The notes under the pieces: generated by a model
What the model was told of the DNA's origin: nothing
What the model saw: the letters and a program-made list of their open reading frames with translations, nothing else
Databases searched by the model: none
Made by a program: the position numbers and the translations under genes
Assembly (NCBI GenBank): GCA_023091665.1
Contig: JALJCQ010000013.1
Location: 1-64,000 of the forward strand
Length of the DNA: 64,000 nucleotides
Direction of reading: 5' to 3'
Source of the DNA: Pythium myriotylum
Taxonomy: Eukaryota; Oomycota; Peronosporomycetes; Pythiales; Pythiaceae
Shown: positions 8,793 to 19,523 of the stretch, one piece after another
Position numbering within the stretch: position 1 is the stretch's first letter
How the letters are laid out: each line of letters opens with the position of its first letter

Positions 8793-10685
8793 TTGATCTT
8801 CGGCTGTCGTAGGGCTTGTGATGTGGACGCATTGCCTCGCAATCTCGCGTTCCACAATCTCACACCACGTGGCACCAAGATTCCACCAGGTCTGAAGAGA
8901 CTCCTGGGTCTGAACCTCAAGTTCTGCCCGACACCTCCGCCGCAACGCTCTTCCCTCTCGCCAGTTACCATCTTCCCCAAACTCGTCCGGTCTCTTCGAA
9001 TTGCAGTCCAGTTTGCTGACTCCAGCGACCGCGACTACAACTCGAAGATCTACGTTCCAAACCTTGCTTTCCAGCCAAACCACCTGCCACGCCATCAAGA
9101 AGATTTACTGGAGTCGATCAAGTCACACGCGACCGAACTCATTGCACAGTATCCCTTCCGACACAAGTTCAACCTCGACAGCAACCAACGCAACTTGCTA
9201 CGATTGCTACGAAATGATCCGAACTTGATGGTCGTGCAGGCAGACAAGAACCTCGGCCCGACGCTCATGCTTCGATCACAGTACACTTCCATGTGTCTTG
9301 ATCACCTGAGTGACGAGGAGACATACACGCCATTGTATCGTCTTCCCAACGGACCAGAGACCCAGATCCAACGGATCGCAGCCAAAGTGAACCTGATCTA
9401 CATGCTACTCAACTACCAGTACCGTGAAGATCCAGTCATCCAACGACAAGTTGCTGTCATCAAGTGTAATCCAAGTTCGTGCAAGTTAGGACGCTTCTAT
9501 GGCCTGATAAAGCTCCACAAGGAGGATCTCGCCATTCGCCCTATCATTGCCAGCTGCGGAACACCGACAGCCGGTCTCTCGAAGTGGATCGATTTCCAGT
9601 TGCAAGACATGCTCCAGCGACAGCCATCGTACCTTCGAGACTCCGACACGCTGCTGACTGAACTTCGACAGATTCAGCCCAGCCCCAAGCATCGTTTGTT
9701 CACATTTGACGCCGTCTCGCTCTACACCAACATCCCCACCAACATCGGCATCGCAACAATCAAAGCCATGCTCCAAGAAGAGAAGCATCGCTTCGAGAAT
9801 GTGATCGTCCAAGGTCTCGACTACATCATGAACGAGAACTTGTTCATGTTCGGAGACTGCGTGTGGAAGCAAATCAAGGGCACCGCCATGGGAACACCAT
9901 GTGCCCCCACGTACGCATCACTCTACGTAGCGTATCACGAGCGAAGCATCCTTCGAGAGTTCAGCAACTACATCGTGCTCTACAAGCGCTACATCGACGA
10001 CGTGTTTTTGATTTGGCAAGACGGAAAAGATCCCCGTGCTTTCGAACTCTTCAAGATCCGCCTCAACATGATTCCAGGACTTCGCTGGACGTACATGGAA
10101 CGCGGTCGTGAAGCACCGTTTCTTGACCTCAAAATCCGCCGATCCGACACGAGATACGAGACTCGAACTCATGAGAAAGAGCTCAATCTCTATCTCTACA
10201 TCGCGGCTCAAAGCGCACACCCTCCAGGCGTTCTGAAAGGCCTCATCATCGGCATTGTCCAGAAGTATTACCGCCAGAACACCAGGAAGGAAGATTTCCT
10301 GTCTCAAGTCAGAGCCTTCTTCCAGCGCCTGGCAGCTCGCGGATACAACTCTAACCAGCTTAGAGACCATTTCCGCGACGCCATCGAAAGAATCGCCAAG
10401 CTACAAGAAGAAGCACAACAGACGACGCGGCCAACCACGGAACTCGGCAAGCCCAAGCAAGTCTTCTTGTCTGTGCCTTATGACCCGAACGGCCCAACTC
10501 GGAAACAACTACGAGCTATCTATCAAGCCCACCGTATTGAAGACGAGTTCGCAGCCCACAACATCAAGATCACTGTGTGCTACCGCCGTCCACGGAACCT
10601 CCGAGACATACTCTGTCCATCAGAGTTCAGGGCCAACATCTACGACGACCACTTCAAGAACAGCTCGGGAGATGCCATGCATTAA
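8793..10685 (+). CDS. PLE reverse transcriptase (copy 3)
   Basis: Same translation as the copy 1 RT; intact YIDD core and no endonuclease domain. Confidence 0.9.
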   Translation: MIFGCRRACDVDALPRNLAFHNLTPRGTKIPPGLKRLLGLNLKFCPTPPPQRSSLSPVTIFPKLVRSLRIAVQFADSSDRDYNSKIYVPNLAFQPNHLPRHQEDLLESIKSHATELIAQYPFRHKFNLDSNQRNLLRLLRNDPNLMVVQADKNLGPTLMLRSQYTSMCLDHLSDEETYTPLYRLPNGPETQIQRIAAKVNLIYMLLNYQYREDPVIQRQVAVIKCNPSSCKLGRFYGLIKLHKEDLAIRPIIASCGTPTAGLSKWIDFQLQDMLQRQPSYLRDSDTLLTELRQIQPSPKHRLFTFDAVSLYTNIPTNIGIATIKAMLQEEKHRFENVIVQGLDYIMNENLFMFGDCVWKQIKGTAMGTPCAPTYASLYVAYHERSILREFSNYIVLYKRYIDDVFLIWQDGKDPRAFELFKIRLNMIPGLRWTYMERGREAPFLDLKIRRSDTRYETRTHEKELNLYLYIAAQSAHPPGVLKGLIIGIVQKYYRQNTRKEDFLSQVRAFFQRLAARGYNSNQLRDHFRDAIERIAKLQEEAQQTTRPTTELGKPKQVFLSVPYDPNGPTRKQLRAIYQAHRIEDEFAAHNIKITVCYRRPRNLRDILCPSEFRANIYDDHFKNSSGDAMH

Positions 10686-11428
10686 AGCCTGGACCACCCC
10701 GGACACGGATGACCGTGCCCTTCCAGCGCGCGAGAACGTGTTTAGCCTTGCTGCTACCCACTCATTTGGAACCATGCCACAGAGTATGGGGTCGTGCAGT
10801 GAAGGCTCACGGAGCGGCTGGCTTGGGATGATCCCCCTCGAAAGGGTAACAGCGAACGCTTGGCATATTGCGAGCAAATTCAAGAATGGCCGCCCGGATC
10901 GTGCACTATCTGTCTACAACCCATCCCCGACCCTCAACCCCAAACCCTACCCTAAACCCTAAACCCAGACGAAAATTTCGGCCAACCCAGTCGAAAAGTT
11001 TGTCGAAGGTTCGAGAACGTTCGACCGAACATTCGAGAATATTCCCGAGAATGTTCGAGAATGTTCAACCCAGGACGTCGAATATTCTCACGTGTCTCAA
11101 GACCCCAGCAGCACAGACACGCAGACCCAGAACACTCAAGTTCCTGTCCAGCCCTAGAACCCAGAAGCGTAGGACTCTAGCGTAGGACTTTAGCGTAGGC
11201 ACCCGGGGGCGAGGTCGGCGGTCTTCCTCAGTTTTCAATTTTCCACTCAGCACGAAGACGCCCACCGACGAAGACATCAAGTCGAAAGAGCCCCTGCATC
11301 TGTAATAGAGCAACTCTTTGGGTCGTAGTTTCCCTGACCAAGTCTTTGCAAGTCACTTCAAGCCTCTCTAAACCCTAGACCAAGCCCCGCGTGACGAAGC
11401 AATTAAGGAAAGACTCTCCATCATCGCC

Positions 11429-12337
11429 ATGGATCGTAGTCTGCCGCGCCCACTGATGAAGACCACCCTGGAGTATCTGGAGCGCTATAAGAAGCTGCAC
11501 CGGAAGCTCAGCGCGAAGCAAGAGAGCCTCCGCAAGATGCAACAACAACGCGAACGCCAAGAAGTACCCAGATCCCTGCGAGTACAGGCCAAGCTTGTTG
11601 TCTCCAACGAACTCCAGACGGCCCTTCCAACTCGAGTGCTCACGCTGATGAATCAATTCGATGCTCTGAAGCTACAGTTTCAGCACCAAGCCTTCGATCT
11701 CATCCTCAGCGTACAGAAAGCCGAACTCGAACAACTTGAGCTCCAAGTTCAGAAGCTCCGAGACGATTTCCAAGATCGAGCACTTGAGTACTGCAAGCTC
11801 GCATGCAAAGCCGACCCGAACGGCAAGTATGACACTATCAACTGGGATGCCATGGAAGAAGAAGATCGAGACGAGAACGCATATGTCGACATCTACCACC
11901 ATGCCAAGGACGAGTTCGAAGCTCGCCTGACCCAGTTTGAGCTTGCGGAACGATACAGCCAAGCTGATGCGAGCATCCGACTCGTCGACAAGCAAGCCAA
12001 GCAAGCCGCGGCTGCCGACATGGAGGTGGAAACTCCAAACCAGGATCTCGTGAACGTGTTGATTGATCGCAAGCTACAATCGATCAAGAACGAACTACGA
12101 CAGCTCCGTATCGACCGGAAGGTTCCAAAGCAACAGGAACGAAAAAACGCCAGAGCTGGCGCGAAGGGTGCGACCGTCAGCAAGAACAAGAAGCACCCTG
12201 CACCAAAGGCCGACGCCGCAAAGGGAACTTCCGCCTCAAACAGCGGAAGAAACGGCAACACGCGAAGCGCAAGCAAAAGGAAAAGGAGCAACGCCGCCGA
12301 CAAACCGCCGCGCGGCGCCAAAACCGCGCGATCATAA
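11429..12337 (+). CDS. PLE ORF1 (copy 4)
   Basis: 302 aa, same translation as copy 1. Slippery heptamer at 12142-12148. Confidence 0.8.
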   Translation: MDRSLPRPLMKTTLEYLERYKKLHRKLSAKQESLRKMQQQRERQEVPRSLRVQAKLVVSNELQTALPTRVLTLMNQFDALKLQFQHQAFDLILSVQKAELEQLELQVQKLRDDFQDRALEYCKLACKADPNGKYDTINWDAMEEEDRDENAYVDIYHHAKDEFEARLTQFELAERYSQADASIRLVDKQAKQAAAADMEVETPNQDLVNVLIDRKLQSIKNELRQLRIDRKVPKQQERKNARAGAKGATVSKNKKHPAPKADAAKGTSASNSGRNGNTRSASKRKRSNAADKPPRGAKTARS

Positions 12338-12369
12338 GACGCGACCGCTCGGATCTCTTCAACGCCAGT

Positions 12370-14262
12370 TTGATCTTCGGCTGTCGTAGGGCTTGTGATG
12401 TGGACGCATTGCCTCGCAATCTCGCGTTCCACAATCTCACACCACGTGGCACCAAGATTCCACCAGGTCTGAAGAGACTCCTGGGTCTGAACCTCAAGTT
12501 CTGCCCGACACCTCCGCCGCAACGCTCTTCCCTCTCGCCAGTTACCATCTTCCCCAAACTCGTCCGGTCTCTTCGAATTGCAGTCCAGTTTGCTGACTCC
12601 AGCGACCGCGACTACAACTCGAAGATCTACGTTCCAAACCTTGCTTTCCAGCCAAACCACCTGCCACGCCATCAAGAAGATTTACTGGAGTCGATCAAGT
12701 CACACGCGACCGAACTCATTGCACAGTATCCCTTCCGACACAAGTTCAACCTCGACAGCAACCAACGCAACTTGCTACGATTGCTACGAAATGATCCGAA
12801 CTTGATGGTCGTGCAGGCAGACAAGAACCTCGGCCCGACGCTCATGCTTCGATCACAGTACACTTCCATGTGTCTTGATCACCTGAGTGACGAGGAGACA
12901 TACACGCCATTGTATCGTCTTCCCAACGGACCAGAGACCCAGATCCAACGGATCGCAGCCAAAGTGAACCTGATCTACATGCTACTCAACTACCAGTACC
13001 GTGAAGATCCAGTCATCCAACGACAAGTTGCTGTCATCAAGTGTAATCCAAGTTCGTGCAAGTTAGGACGCTTCTATGGCCTGATAAAGCTCCACAAGGA
13101 GGATCTCGCCATTCGCCCTATCATTGCCAGCTGCGGAACACCGACAGCCGGTCTCTCGAAGTGGATCGATTTCCAGTTGCAAGACATGCTCCAGCGACAG
13201 CCATCGTACCTTCGAGACTCCGACACGCTGCTGACTGAACTTCGACAGATTCAGCCCAGCCCCAAGCATCGTTTGTTCACATTTGACGCCGTCTCGCTCT
13301 ACACCAACATCCCCACCAACATCGGCATCGCAACAATCAAAGCCATGCTCCAAGAAGAGAAGCATCGCTTCGAGAATGTGATCGTCCAAGGTCTCGACTA
13401 CATCATGAACGAGAACTTGTTCATGTTCGGAGACTGCGTGTGGAAGCAAATCAAGGGCACCGCCATGGGAACACCATGTGCCCCCACGTACGCATCACTC
13501 TACGTAGCGTATCACGAGCGAAGCATCCTTCGAGAGTTCAGCAACTACATCGTGCTCTACAAGCGCTACATCGACGACGTGTTTTTGATTTGGCAAGACG
13601 GAAAAGATCCCCGTGCTTTCGAACTCTTCAAGATCCGCCTCAACATGATTCCAGGACTTCGCTGGACGTACATGGAACGCGGTCGTGAAGCACCGTTTCT
13701 TGACCTCAAAATCCGCCGATCCGACACGAGATACGAGACTCGAACTCATGAGAAAGAGCTCAATCTCTATCTCTACATCGCGGCTCAAAGCGCACACCCT
13801 CCAGGCGTTCTGAAAGGCCTCATCATCGGCATTGTCCAGAAGTATTACCGCCAGAACACCAGGAAGGAAGATTTCCTGTCTCAAGTCAGAGCCTTCTTCC
13901 AGCGCCTGGCAGCTCGCGGATACAACTCTAACCAGCTTAGAGACCATTTCCGCGACGCCATCGAAAGAATCGCCAAGCTACAAGAAGAAGCACAACAGAC
14001 GACGCGGCCAACCACGGAACTCGGCAAGCCCAAGCAAGTCTTCTTGTCTGTGCCTTATGACCCGAACGGCCCAACTCGGAAACAACTACGAGCTATCTAT
14101 CAAGCCCACCGTATTGAAGACGAGTTCGCAGCCCACAACATCAAGATCACTGTGTGCTACCGCCGTCCACGGAACCTCCGAGACATACTCTGTCCATCAG
14201 AGTTCAGGGCCAACATCTACGACGACCACTTCAAGAACAGCTCGGGAGATGCCATGCATTAA
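12370..14262 (+). CDS. PLE reverse transcriptase (copy 4)
   Basis: Same translation as the copy 1 RT. Confidence 0.9.
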   Translation: MIFGCRRACDVDALPRNLAFHNLTPRGTKIPPGLKRLLGLNLKFCPTPPPQRSSLSPVTIFPKLVRSLRIAVQFADSSDRDYNSKIYVPNLAFQPNHLPRHQEDLLESIKSHATELIAQYPFRHKFNLDSNQRNLLRLLRNDPNLMVVQADKNLGPTLMLRSQYTSMCLDHLSDEETYTPLYRLPNGPETQIQRIAAKVNLIYMLLNYQYREDPVIQRQVAVIKCNPSSCKLGRFYGLIKLHKEDLAIRPIIASCGTPTAGLSKWIDFQLQDMLQRQPSYLRDSDTLLTELRQIQPSPKHRLFTFDAVSLYTNIPTNIGIATIKAMLQEEKHRFENVIVQGLDYIMNENLFMFGDCVWKQIKGTAMGTPCAPTYASLYVAYHERSILREFSNYIVLYKRYIDDVFLIWQDGKDPRAFELFKIRLNMIPGLRWTYMERGREAPFLDLKIRRSDTRYETRTHEKELNLYLYIAAQSAHPPGVLKGLIIGIVQKYYRQNTRKEDFLSQVRAFFQRLAARGYNSNQLRDHFRDAIERIAKLQEEAQQTTRPTTELGKPKQVFLSVPYDPNGPTRKQLRAIYQAHRIEDEFAAHNIKITVCYRRPRNLRDILCPSEFRANIYDDHFKNSSGDAMH

Positions 14263-15005
14263 AGCCTGGACCACCCCGGACACGGATGACCGTGCCCTTC
14301 CAGCGCGCGAGAACGTGTTTAGCCTTGCTGCTACCCACTCATTTGGAACCATGCCACAGAGTATGGGGTCGTGCAGTGAAGGCTCACGGAGCGGCTGGCT
14401 TGGGATGATCCCCCTCGAAAGGGTAACAGCGAACGCTTGGCATATTGCGAGCAAATTCAAGAATGGCCGCCCGGATCGTGCACTATCTGTCTACAACCCA
14501 TCCCCGACCCTCAACCCCAAACCCTACCCTAAACCCTAAACCCAGACGAAAATTTCGGCCAACCCAGTCGAAAAGTTTGTCGAAGGTTCGAGAACGTTCG
14601 ACCGAACATTCGAGAATATTCCCGAGAATGTTCGAGAATGTTCAACCCAGGACGTCGAATATTCTCACGTGTCTCAAGACCCCAGCAGCACAGACACGCA
14701 GACCCAGAACACTCAAGTTCCTGTCCAGCCCTAGAACCCAGAAGCGTAGGACTCTAGCGTAGGACTTTAGCGTAGGCACCCGGGGGCGAGGTCGGCGGTC
14801 TTCCTCAGTTTTCAATTTTCCACTCAGCACGAAGACGCCCACCGACGAAGACATCAAGTCGAAAGAGCCCCTGCATCTGTAATAGAGCAACTCTTTGGGT
14901 CGTAGTTTCCCTGACCAAGTCTTTGCAAGTCACTTCAAGCCTCTCTAAACCCTAGACCAAGCCCCGCGTGACGAAGCAATTAAGGAAAGACTCTCCATCA
15001 TCGCC

Positions 15006-15914
15006 ATGGATCGTAGTCTGCCGCGCCCACTGATGAAGACCACCCTGGAGTATCTGGAGCGCTATAAGAAGCTGCACCGGAAGCTCAGCGCGAAGCAAGA
15101 GAGCCTCCGCAAGATGCAACAACAACGCGAACGCCAAGAAGTACCCAGATCCCTGCGAGTACAGGCCAAGCTTGTTGTCTCCAACGAACTCCAGACGGCC
15201 CTTCCAACTCGAGTGCTCACGCTGATGAATCAATTCGATGCTCTGAAGCTACAGTTTCAGCACCAAGCCTTCGATCTCATCCTCAGCGTACAGAAAGCCG
15301 AACTCGAACAACTTGAGCTCCAAGTTCAGAAGCTCCGAGACGATTTCCAAGATCGAGCACTTGAGTACTGCAAGCTCGCATGCAAAGCCGACCCGAACGG
15401 CAAGTATGACACTATCAACTGGGATGCCATGGAAGAAGAAGATCGAGACGAGAACGCATATGTCGACATCTACCACCATGCCAAGGACGAGTTCGAAGCT
15501 CGCCTGACCCAGTTTGAGCTTGCGGAACGATACAGCCAAGCTGATGCGAGCATCCGACTCGTCGACAAGCAAGCCAAGCAAGCCGCGGCTGCCGACATGG
15601 AGGTGGAAACTCCAAACCAGGATCTCGTGAACGTGTTGATTGATCGCAAGCTACAATCGATCAAGAACGAACTACGACAGCTCCGTATCGACCGGAAGGT
15701 TCCAAAGCAACAGGAACGAAAAAACGCCAGAGCTGGCGCGAAGGGTGCGACCGTCAGCAAGAACAAGAAGCACCCTGCACCAAAGGCCGACGCCGCAAAG
15801 GGAACTTCCGCCTCAAACAGCGGAAGAAACGGCAACACGCGAAGCGCAAGCAAAAGGAAAAGGAGCAACGCCGCCGACAAACCGCCGCGCGGCGCCAAAA
15901 CCGCGCGATCATAA
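15006..15914 (+). CDS. PLE ORF1 (copy 5)
   Basis: 302 aa, same translation as copy 1. Slippery heptamer at 15719-15725. Confidence 0.8.
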   Translation: MDRSLPRPLMKTTLEYLERYKKLHRKLSAKQESLRKMQQQRERQEVPRSLRVQAKLVVSNELQTALPTRVLTLMNQFDALKLQFQHQAFDLILSVQKAELEQLELQVQKLRDDFQDRALEYCKLACKADPNGKYDTINWDAMEEEDRDENAYVDIYHHAKDEFEARLTQFELAERYSQADASIRLVDKQAKQAAAADMEVETPNQDLVNVLIDRKLQSIKNELRQLRIDRKVPKQQERKNARAGAKGATVSKNKKHPAPKADAAKGTSASNSGRNGNTRSASKRKRSNAADKPPRGAKTARS

Positions 15915-15946
15915 GACGCGACCGCTCGGATCTCTTCAACGCCAGT

Positions 15947-17839
15947 TTGATCTTCGGCTGTCGTAGGGCTTGTGATGTGGACGCATTGCCTCGCAATCTC
16001 GCGTTCCACAATCTCACACCACGTGGCACCAAGATTCCACCAGGTCTGAAGAGACTCCTGGGTCTGAACCTCAAGTTCTGCCCGACACCTCCGCCGCAAC
16101 GCTCTTCCCTCTCGCCAGTTACCATCTTCCCCAAACTCGTCCGGTCTCTTCGAATTGCAGTCCAGTTTGCTGACTCCAGCGACCGCGACTACAACTCGAA
16201 GATCTACGTTCCAAACCTTGCTTTCCAGCCAAACCACCTGCCACGCCATCAAGAAGATTTACTGGAGTCGATCAAGTCACACGCGACCGAACTCATTGCA
16301 CAGTATCCCTTCCGACACAAGTTCAACCTCGACAGCAACCAACGCAACTTGCTACGATTGCTACGAAATGATCCGAACTTGATGGTCGTGCAGGCAGACA
16401 AGAACCTCGGCCCGACGCTCATGCTTCGATCACAGTACACTTCCATGTGTCTTGATCACCTGAGTGACGAGGAGACATACACGCCATTGTATCGTCTTCC
16501 CAACGGACCAGAGACCCAGATCCAACGGATCGCAGCCAAAGTGAACCTGATCTACATGCTACTCAACTACCAGTACCGTGAAGATCCAGTCATCCAACGA
16601 CAAGTTGCTGTCATCAAGTGTAATCCAAGTTCGTGCAAGTTAGGACGCTTCTATGGCCTGATAAAGCTCCACAAGGAGGATCTCGCCATTCGCCCTATCA
16701 TTGCCAGCTGCGGAACACCGACAGCCGGTCTCTCGAAGTGGATCGATTTCCAGTTGCAAGACATGCTCCAGCGACAGCCATCGTACCTTCGAGACTCCGA
16801 CACGCTGCTGACTGAACTTCGACAGATTCAGCCCAGCCCCAAGCATCGTTTGTTCACATTTGACGCCGTCTCGCTCTACACCAACATCCCCACCAACATC
16901 GGCATCGCAACAATCAAAGCCATGCTCCAAGAAGAGAAGCATCGCTTCGAGAATGTGATCGTCCAAGGTCTCGACTACATCATGAACGAGAACTTGTTCA
17001 TGTTCGGAGACTGCGTGTGGAAGCAAATCAAGGGCACCGCCATGGGAACACCATGTGCCCCCACGTACGCATCACTCTACGTAGCGTATCACGAGCGAAG
17101 CATCCTTCGAGAGTTCAGCAACTACATCGTGCTCTACAAGCGCTACATCGACGACGTGTTTTTGATTTGGCAAGACGGAAAAGATCCCCGTGCTTTCGAA
17201 CTCTTCAAGATCCGCCTCAACATGATTCCAGGACTTCGCTGGACGTACATGGAACGCGGTCGTGAAGCACCGTTTCTTGACCTCAAAATCCGCCGATCCG
17301 ACACGAGATACGAGACTCGAACTCATGAGAAAGAGCTCAATCTCTATCTCTACATCGCGGCTCAAAGCGCACACCCTCCAGGCGTTCTGAAAGGCCTCAT
17401 CATCGGCATTGTCCAGAAGTATTACCGCCAGAACACCAGGAAGGAAGATTTCCTGTCTCAAGTCAGAGCCTTCTTCCAGCGCCTGGCAGCTCGCGGATAC
17501 AACTCTAACCAGCTTAGAGACCATTTCCGCGACGCCATCGAAAGAATCGCCAAGCTACAAGAAGAAGCACAACAGACGACGCGGCCAACCACGGAACTCG
17601 GCAAGCCCAAGCAAGTCTTCTTGTCTGTGCCTTATGACCCGAACGGCCCAACTCGGAAACAACTACGAGCTATCTATCAAGCCCACCGTATTGAAGACGA
17701 GTTCGCAGCCCACAACATCAAGATCACTGTGTGCTACCGCCGTCCACGGAACCTCCGAGACATACTCTGTCCATCAGAGTTCAGGGCCAACATCTACGAC
17801 GACCACTTCAAGAACAGCTCGGGAGATGCCATGCATTAA
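15947..17839 (+). CDS. PLE reverse transcriptase (copy 5)
   Basis: Same translation as the copy 1 RT. Confidence 0.9.
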   Translation: MIFGCRRACDVDALPRNLAFHNLTPRGTKIPPGLKRLLGLNLKFCPTPPPQRSSLSPVTIFPKLVRSLRIAVQFADSSDRDYNSKIYVPNLAFQPNHLPRHQEDLLESIKSHATELIAQYPFRHKFNLDSNQRNLLRLLRNDPNLMVVQADKNLGPTLMLRSQYTSMCLDHLSDEETYTPLYRLPNGPETQIQRIAAKVNLIYMLLNYQYREDPVIQRQVAVIKCNPSSCKLGRFYGLIKLHKEDLAIRPIIASCGTPTAGLSKWIDFQLQDMLQRQPSYLRDSDTLLTELRQIQPSPKHRLFTFDAVSLYTNIPTNIGIATIKAMLQEEKHRFENVIVQGLDYIMNENLFMFGDCVWKQIKGTAMGTPCAPTYASLYVAYHERSILREFSNYIVLYKRYIDDVFLIWQDGKDPRAFELFKIRLNMIPGLRWTYMERGREAPFLDLKIRRSDTRYETRTHEKELNLYLYIAAQSAHPPGVLKGLIIGIVQKYYRQNTRKEDFLSQVRAFFQRLAARGYNSNQLRDHFRDAIERIAKLQEEAQQTTRPTTELGKPKQVFLSVPYDPNGPTRKQLRAIYQAHRIEDEFAAHNIKITVCYRRPRNLRDILCPSEFRANIYDDHFKNSSGDAMH

Positions 17840-18582
17840 AGCCTGGACCACCCCGGACACGGATGACCGTGCCCTTCCAGCGCGCGAGAACGTGTTTAGC
17901 CTTGCTGCTACCCACTCATTTGGAACCATGCCACAGAGTATGGGGTCGTGCAGTGAAGGCTCACGGAGCGGCTGGCTTGGGATGATCCCCCTCGAAAGGG
18001 TAACAGCGAACGCTTGGCATATTGCGAGCAAATTCAAGAATGGCCGCCCGGATCGTGCACTATCTGTCTACAACCCATCCCCGACCCTCAACCCCAAACC
18101 CTACCCTAAACCCTAAACCCAGACGAAAATTTCGGCCAACCCAGTCGAAAAGTTTGTCGAAGGTTCGAGAACGTTCGACCGAACATTCGAGAATATTCCC
18201 GAGAATGTTCGAGAATGTTCAACCCAGGACGTCGAATATTCTCACGTGTCTCAAGACCCCAGCAGCACAGACACGCAGACCCAGAACACTCAAGTTCCTG
18301 TCCAGCCCTAGAACCCAGAAGCGTAGGACTCTAGCGTAGGACTTTAGCGTAGGCACCCGGGGGCGAGGTCGGCGGTCTTCCTCAGTTTTCAATTTTCCAC
18401 TCAGCACGAAGACGCCCACCGACGAAGACATCAAGTCGAAAGAGCCCCTGCATCTGTAATAGAGCAACTCTTTGGGTCGTAGTTTCCCTGACCAAGTCTT
18501 TGCAAGTCACTTCAAGCCTCTCTAAACCCTAGACCAAGCCCCGCGTGACGAAGCAATTAAGGAAAGACTCTCCATCATCGCC

Positions 18583-19491
18583 ATGGATCGTAGTCTGCCG
18601 CGCCCACTGATGAAGACCACCCTGGAGTATCTGGAGCGCTATAAGAAGCTGCACCGGAAGCTCAGCGCGAAGCAAGAGAGCCTCCGCAAGATGCAACAAC
18701 AACGCGAACGCCAAGAAGTACCCAGATCCCTGCGAGTACAGGCCAAGCTTGTTGTCTCCAACGAACTCCAGACGGCCCTTCCAACTCGAGTGCTCACGCT
18801 GATGAATCAATTCGATGCTCTGAAGCTACAGTTTCAGCACCAAGCCTTCGATCTCATCCTCAGCGTACAGAAAGCCGAACTCGAACAACTTGAGCTCCAA
18901 GTTCAGAAGCTCCGAGACGATTTCCAAGATCGAGCACTTGAGTACTGCAAGCTCGCATGCAAAGCCGACCCGAACGGCAAGTATGACACTATCAACTGGG
19001 ATGCCATGGAAGAAGAAGATCGAGACGAGAACGCATATGTCGACATCTACCACCATGCCAAGGACGAGTTCGAAGCTCGCCTGACCCAGTTTGAGCTTGC
19101 GGAACGATACAGCCAAGCTGATGCGAGCATCCGACTCGTCGACAAGCAAGCCAAGCAAGCCGCGGCTGCCGACATGGAGGTGGAAACTCCAAACCAGGAT
19201 CTCGTGAACGTGTTGATTGATCGCAAGCTACAATCGATCAAGAACGAACTACGACAGCTCCGTATCGACCGGAAGGTTCCAAAGCAACAGGAACGAAAAA
19301 ACGCCAGAGCTGGCGCGAAGGGTGCGACCGTCAGCAAGAACAAGAAGCACCCTGCACCAAAGGCCGACGCCGCAAAGGGAACTTCCGCCTCAAACAGCGG
19401 AAGAAACGGCAACACGCGAAGCGCAAGCAAAAGGAAAAGGAGCAACGCCGCCGACAAACCGCCGCGCGGCGCCAAAACCGCGCGATCATAA
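18583..19491 (+). CDS. PLE ORF1 (copy 6)
   Basis: 302 aa, same translation as copy 1. Slippery heptamer at 19296-19302. Confidence 0.8.
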   Translation: MDRSLPRPLMKTTLEYLERYKKLHRKLSAKQESLRKMQQQRERQEVPRSLRVQAKLVVSNELQTALPTRVLTLMNQFDALKLQFQHQAFDLILSVQKAELEQLELQVQKLRDDFQDRALEYCKLACKADPNGKYDTINWDAMEEEDRDENAYVDIYHHAKDEFEARLTQFELAERYSQADASIRLVDKQAKQAAAADMEVETPNQDLVNVLIDRKLQSIKNELRQLRIDRKVPKQQERKNARAGAKGATVSKNKKHPAPKADAAKGTSASNSGRNGNTRSASKRKRSNAADKPPRGAKTARS

Positions 19492-19523
19492 GACGCGACC
19501 GCTCGGATCTCTTCAACGCCAGT

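Larger units (their letters stand above)
7800..11369 (+). mobile_element. Telomeric PLE copy 3 (full length)
   Basis: Third unit of the 3,577-bp block, with complete ORF1, RT and 3' region. Confidence 0.88.
11377..14946 (+). mobile_element. Telomeric PLE copy 4 (full length)
   Basis: Fourth unit of the 3,577-bp block. Confidence 0.88.
14954..18523 (+). mobile_element. Telomeric PLE copy 5 (full length)
   Basis: Fifth unit of the 3,577-bp block. Confidence 0.88.
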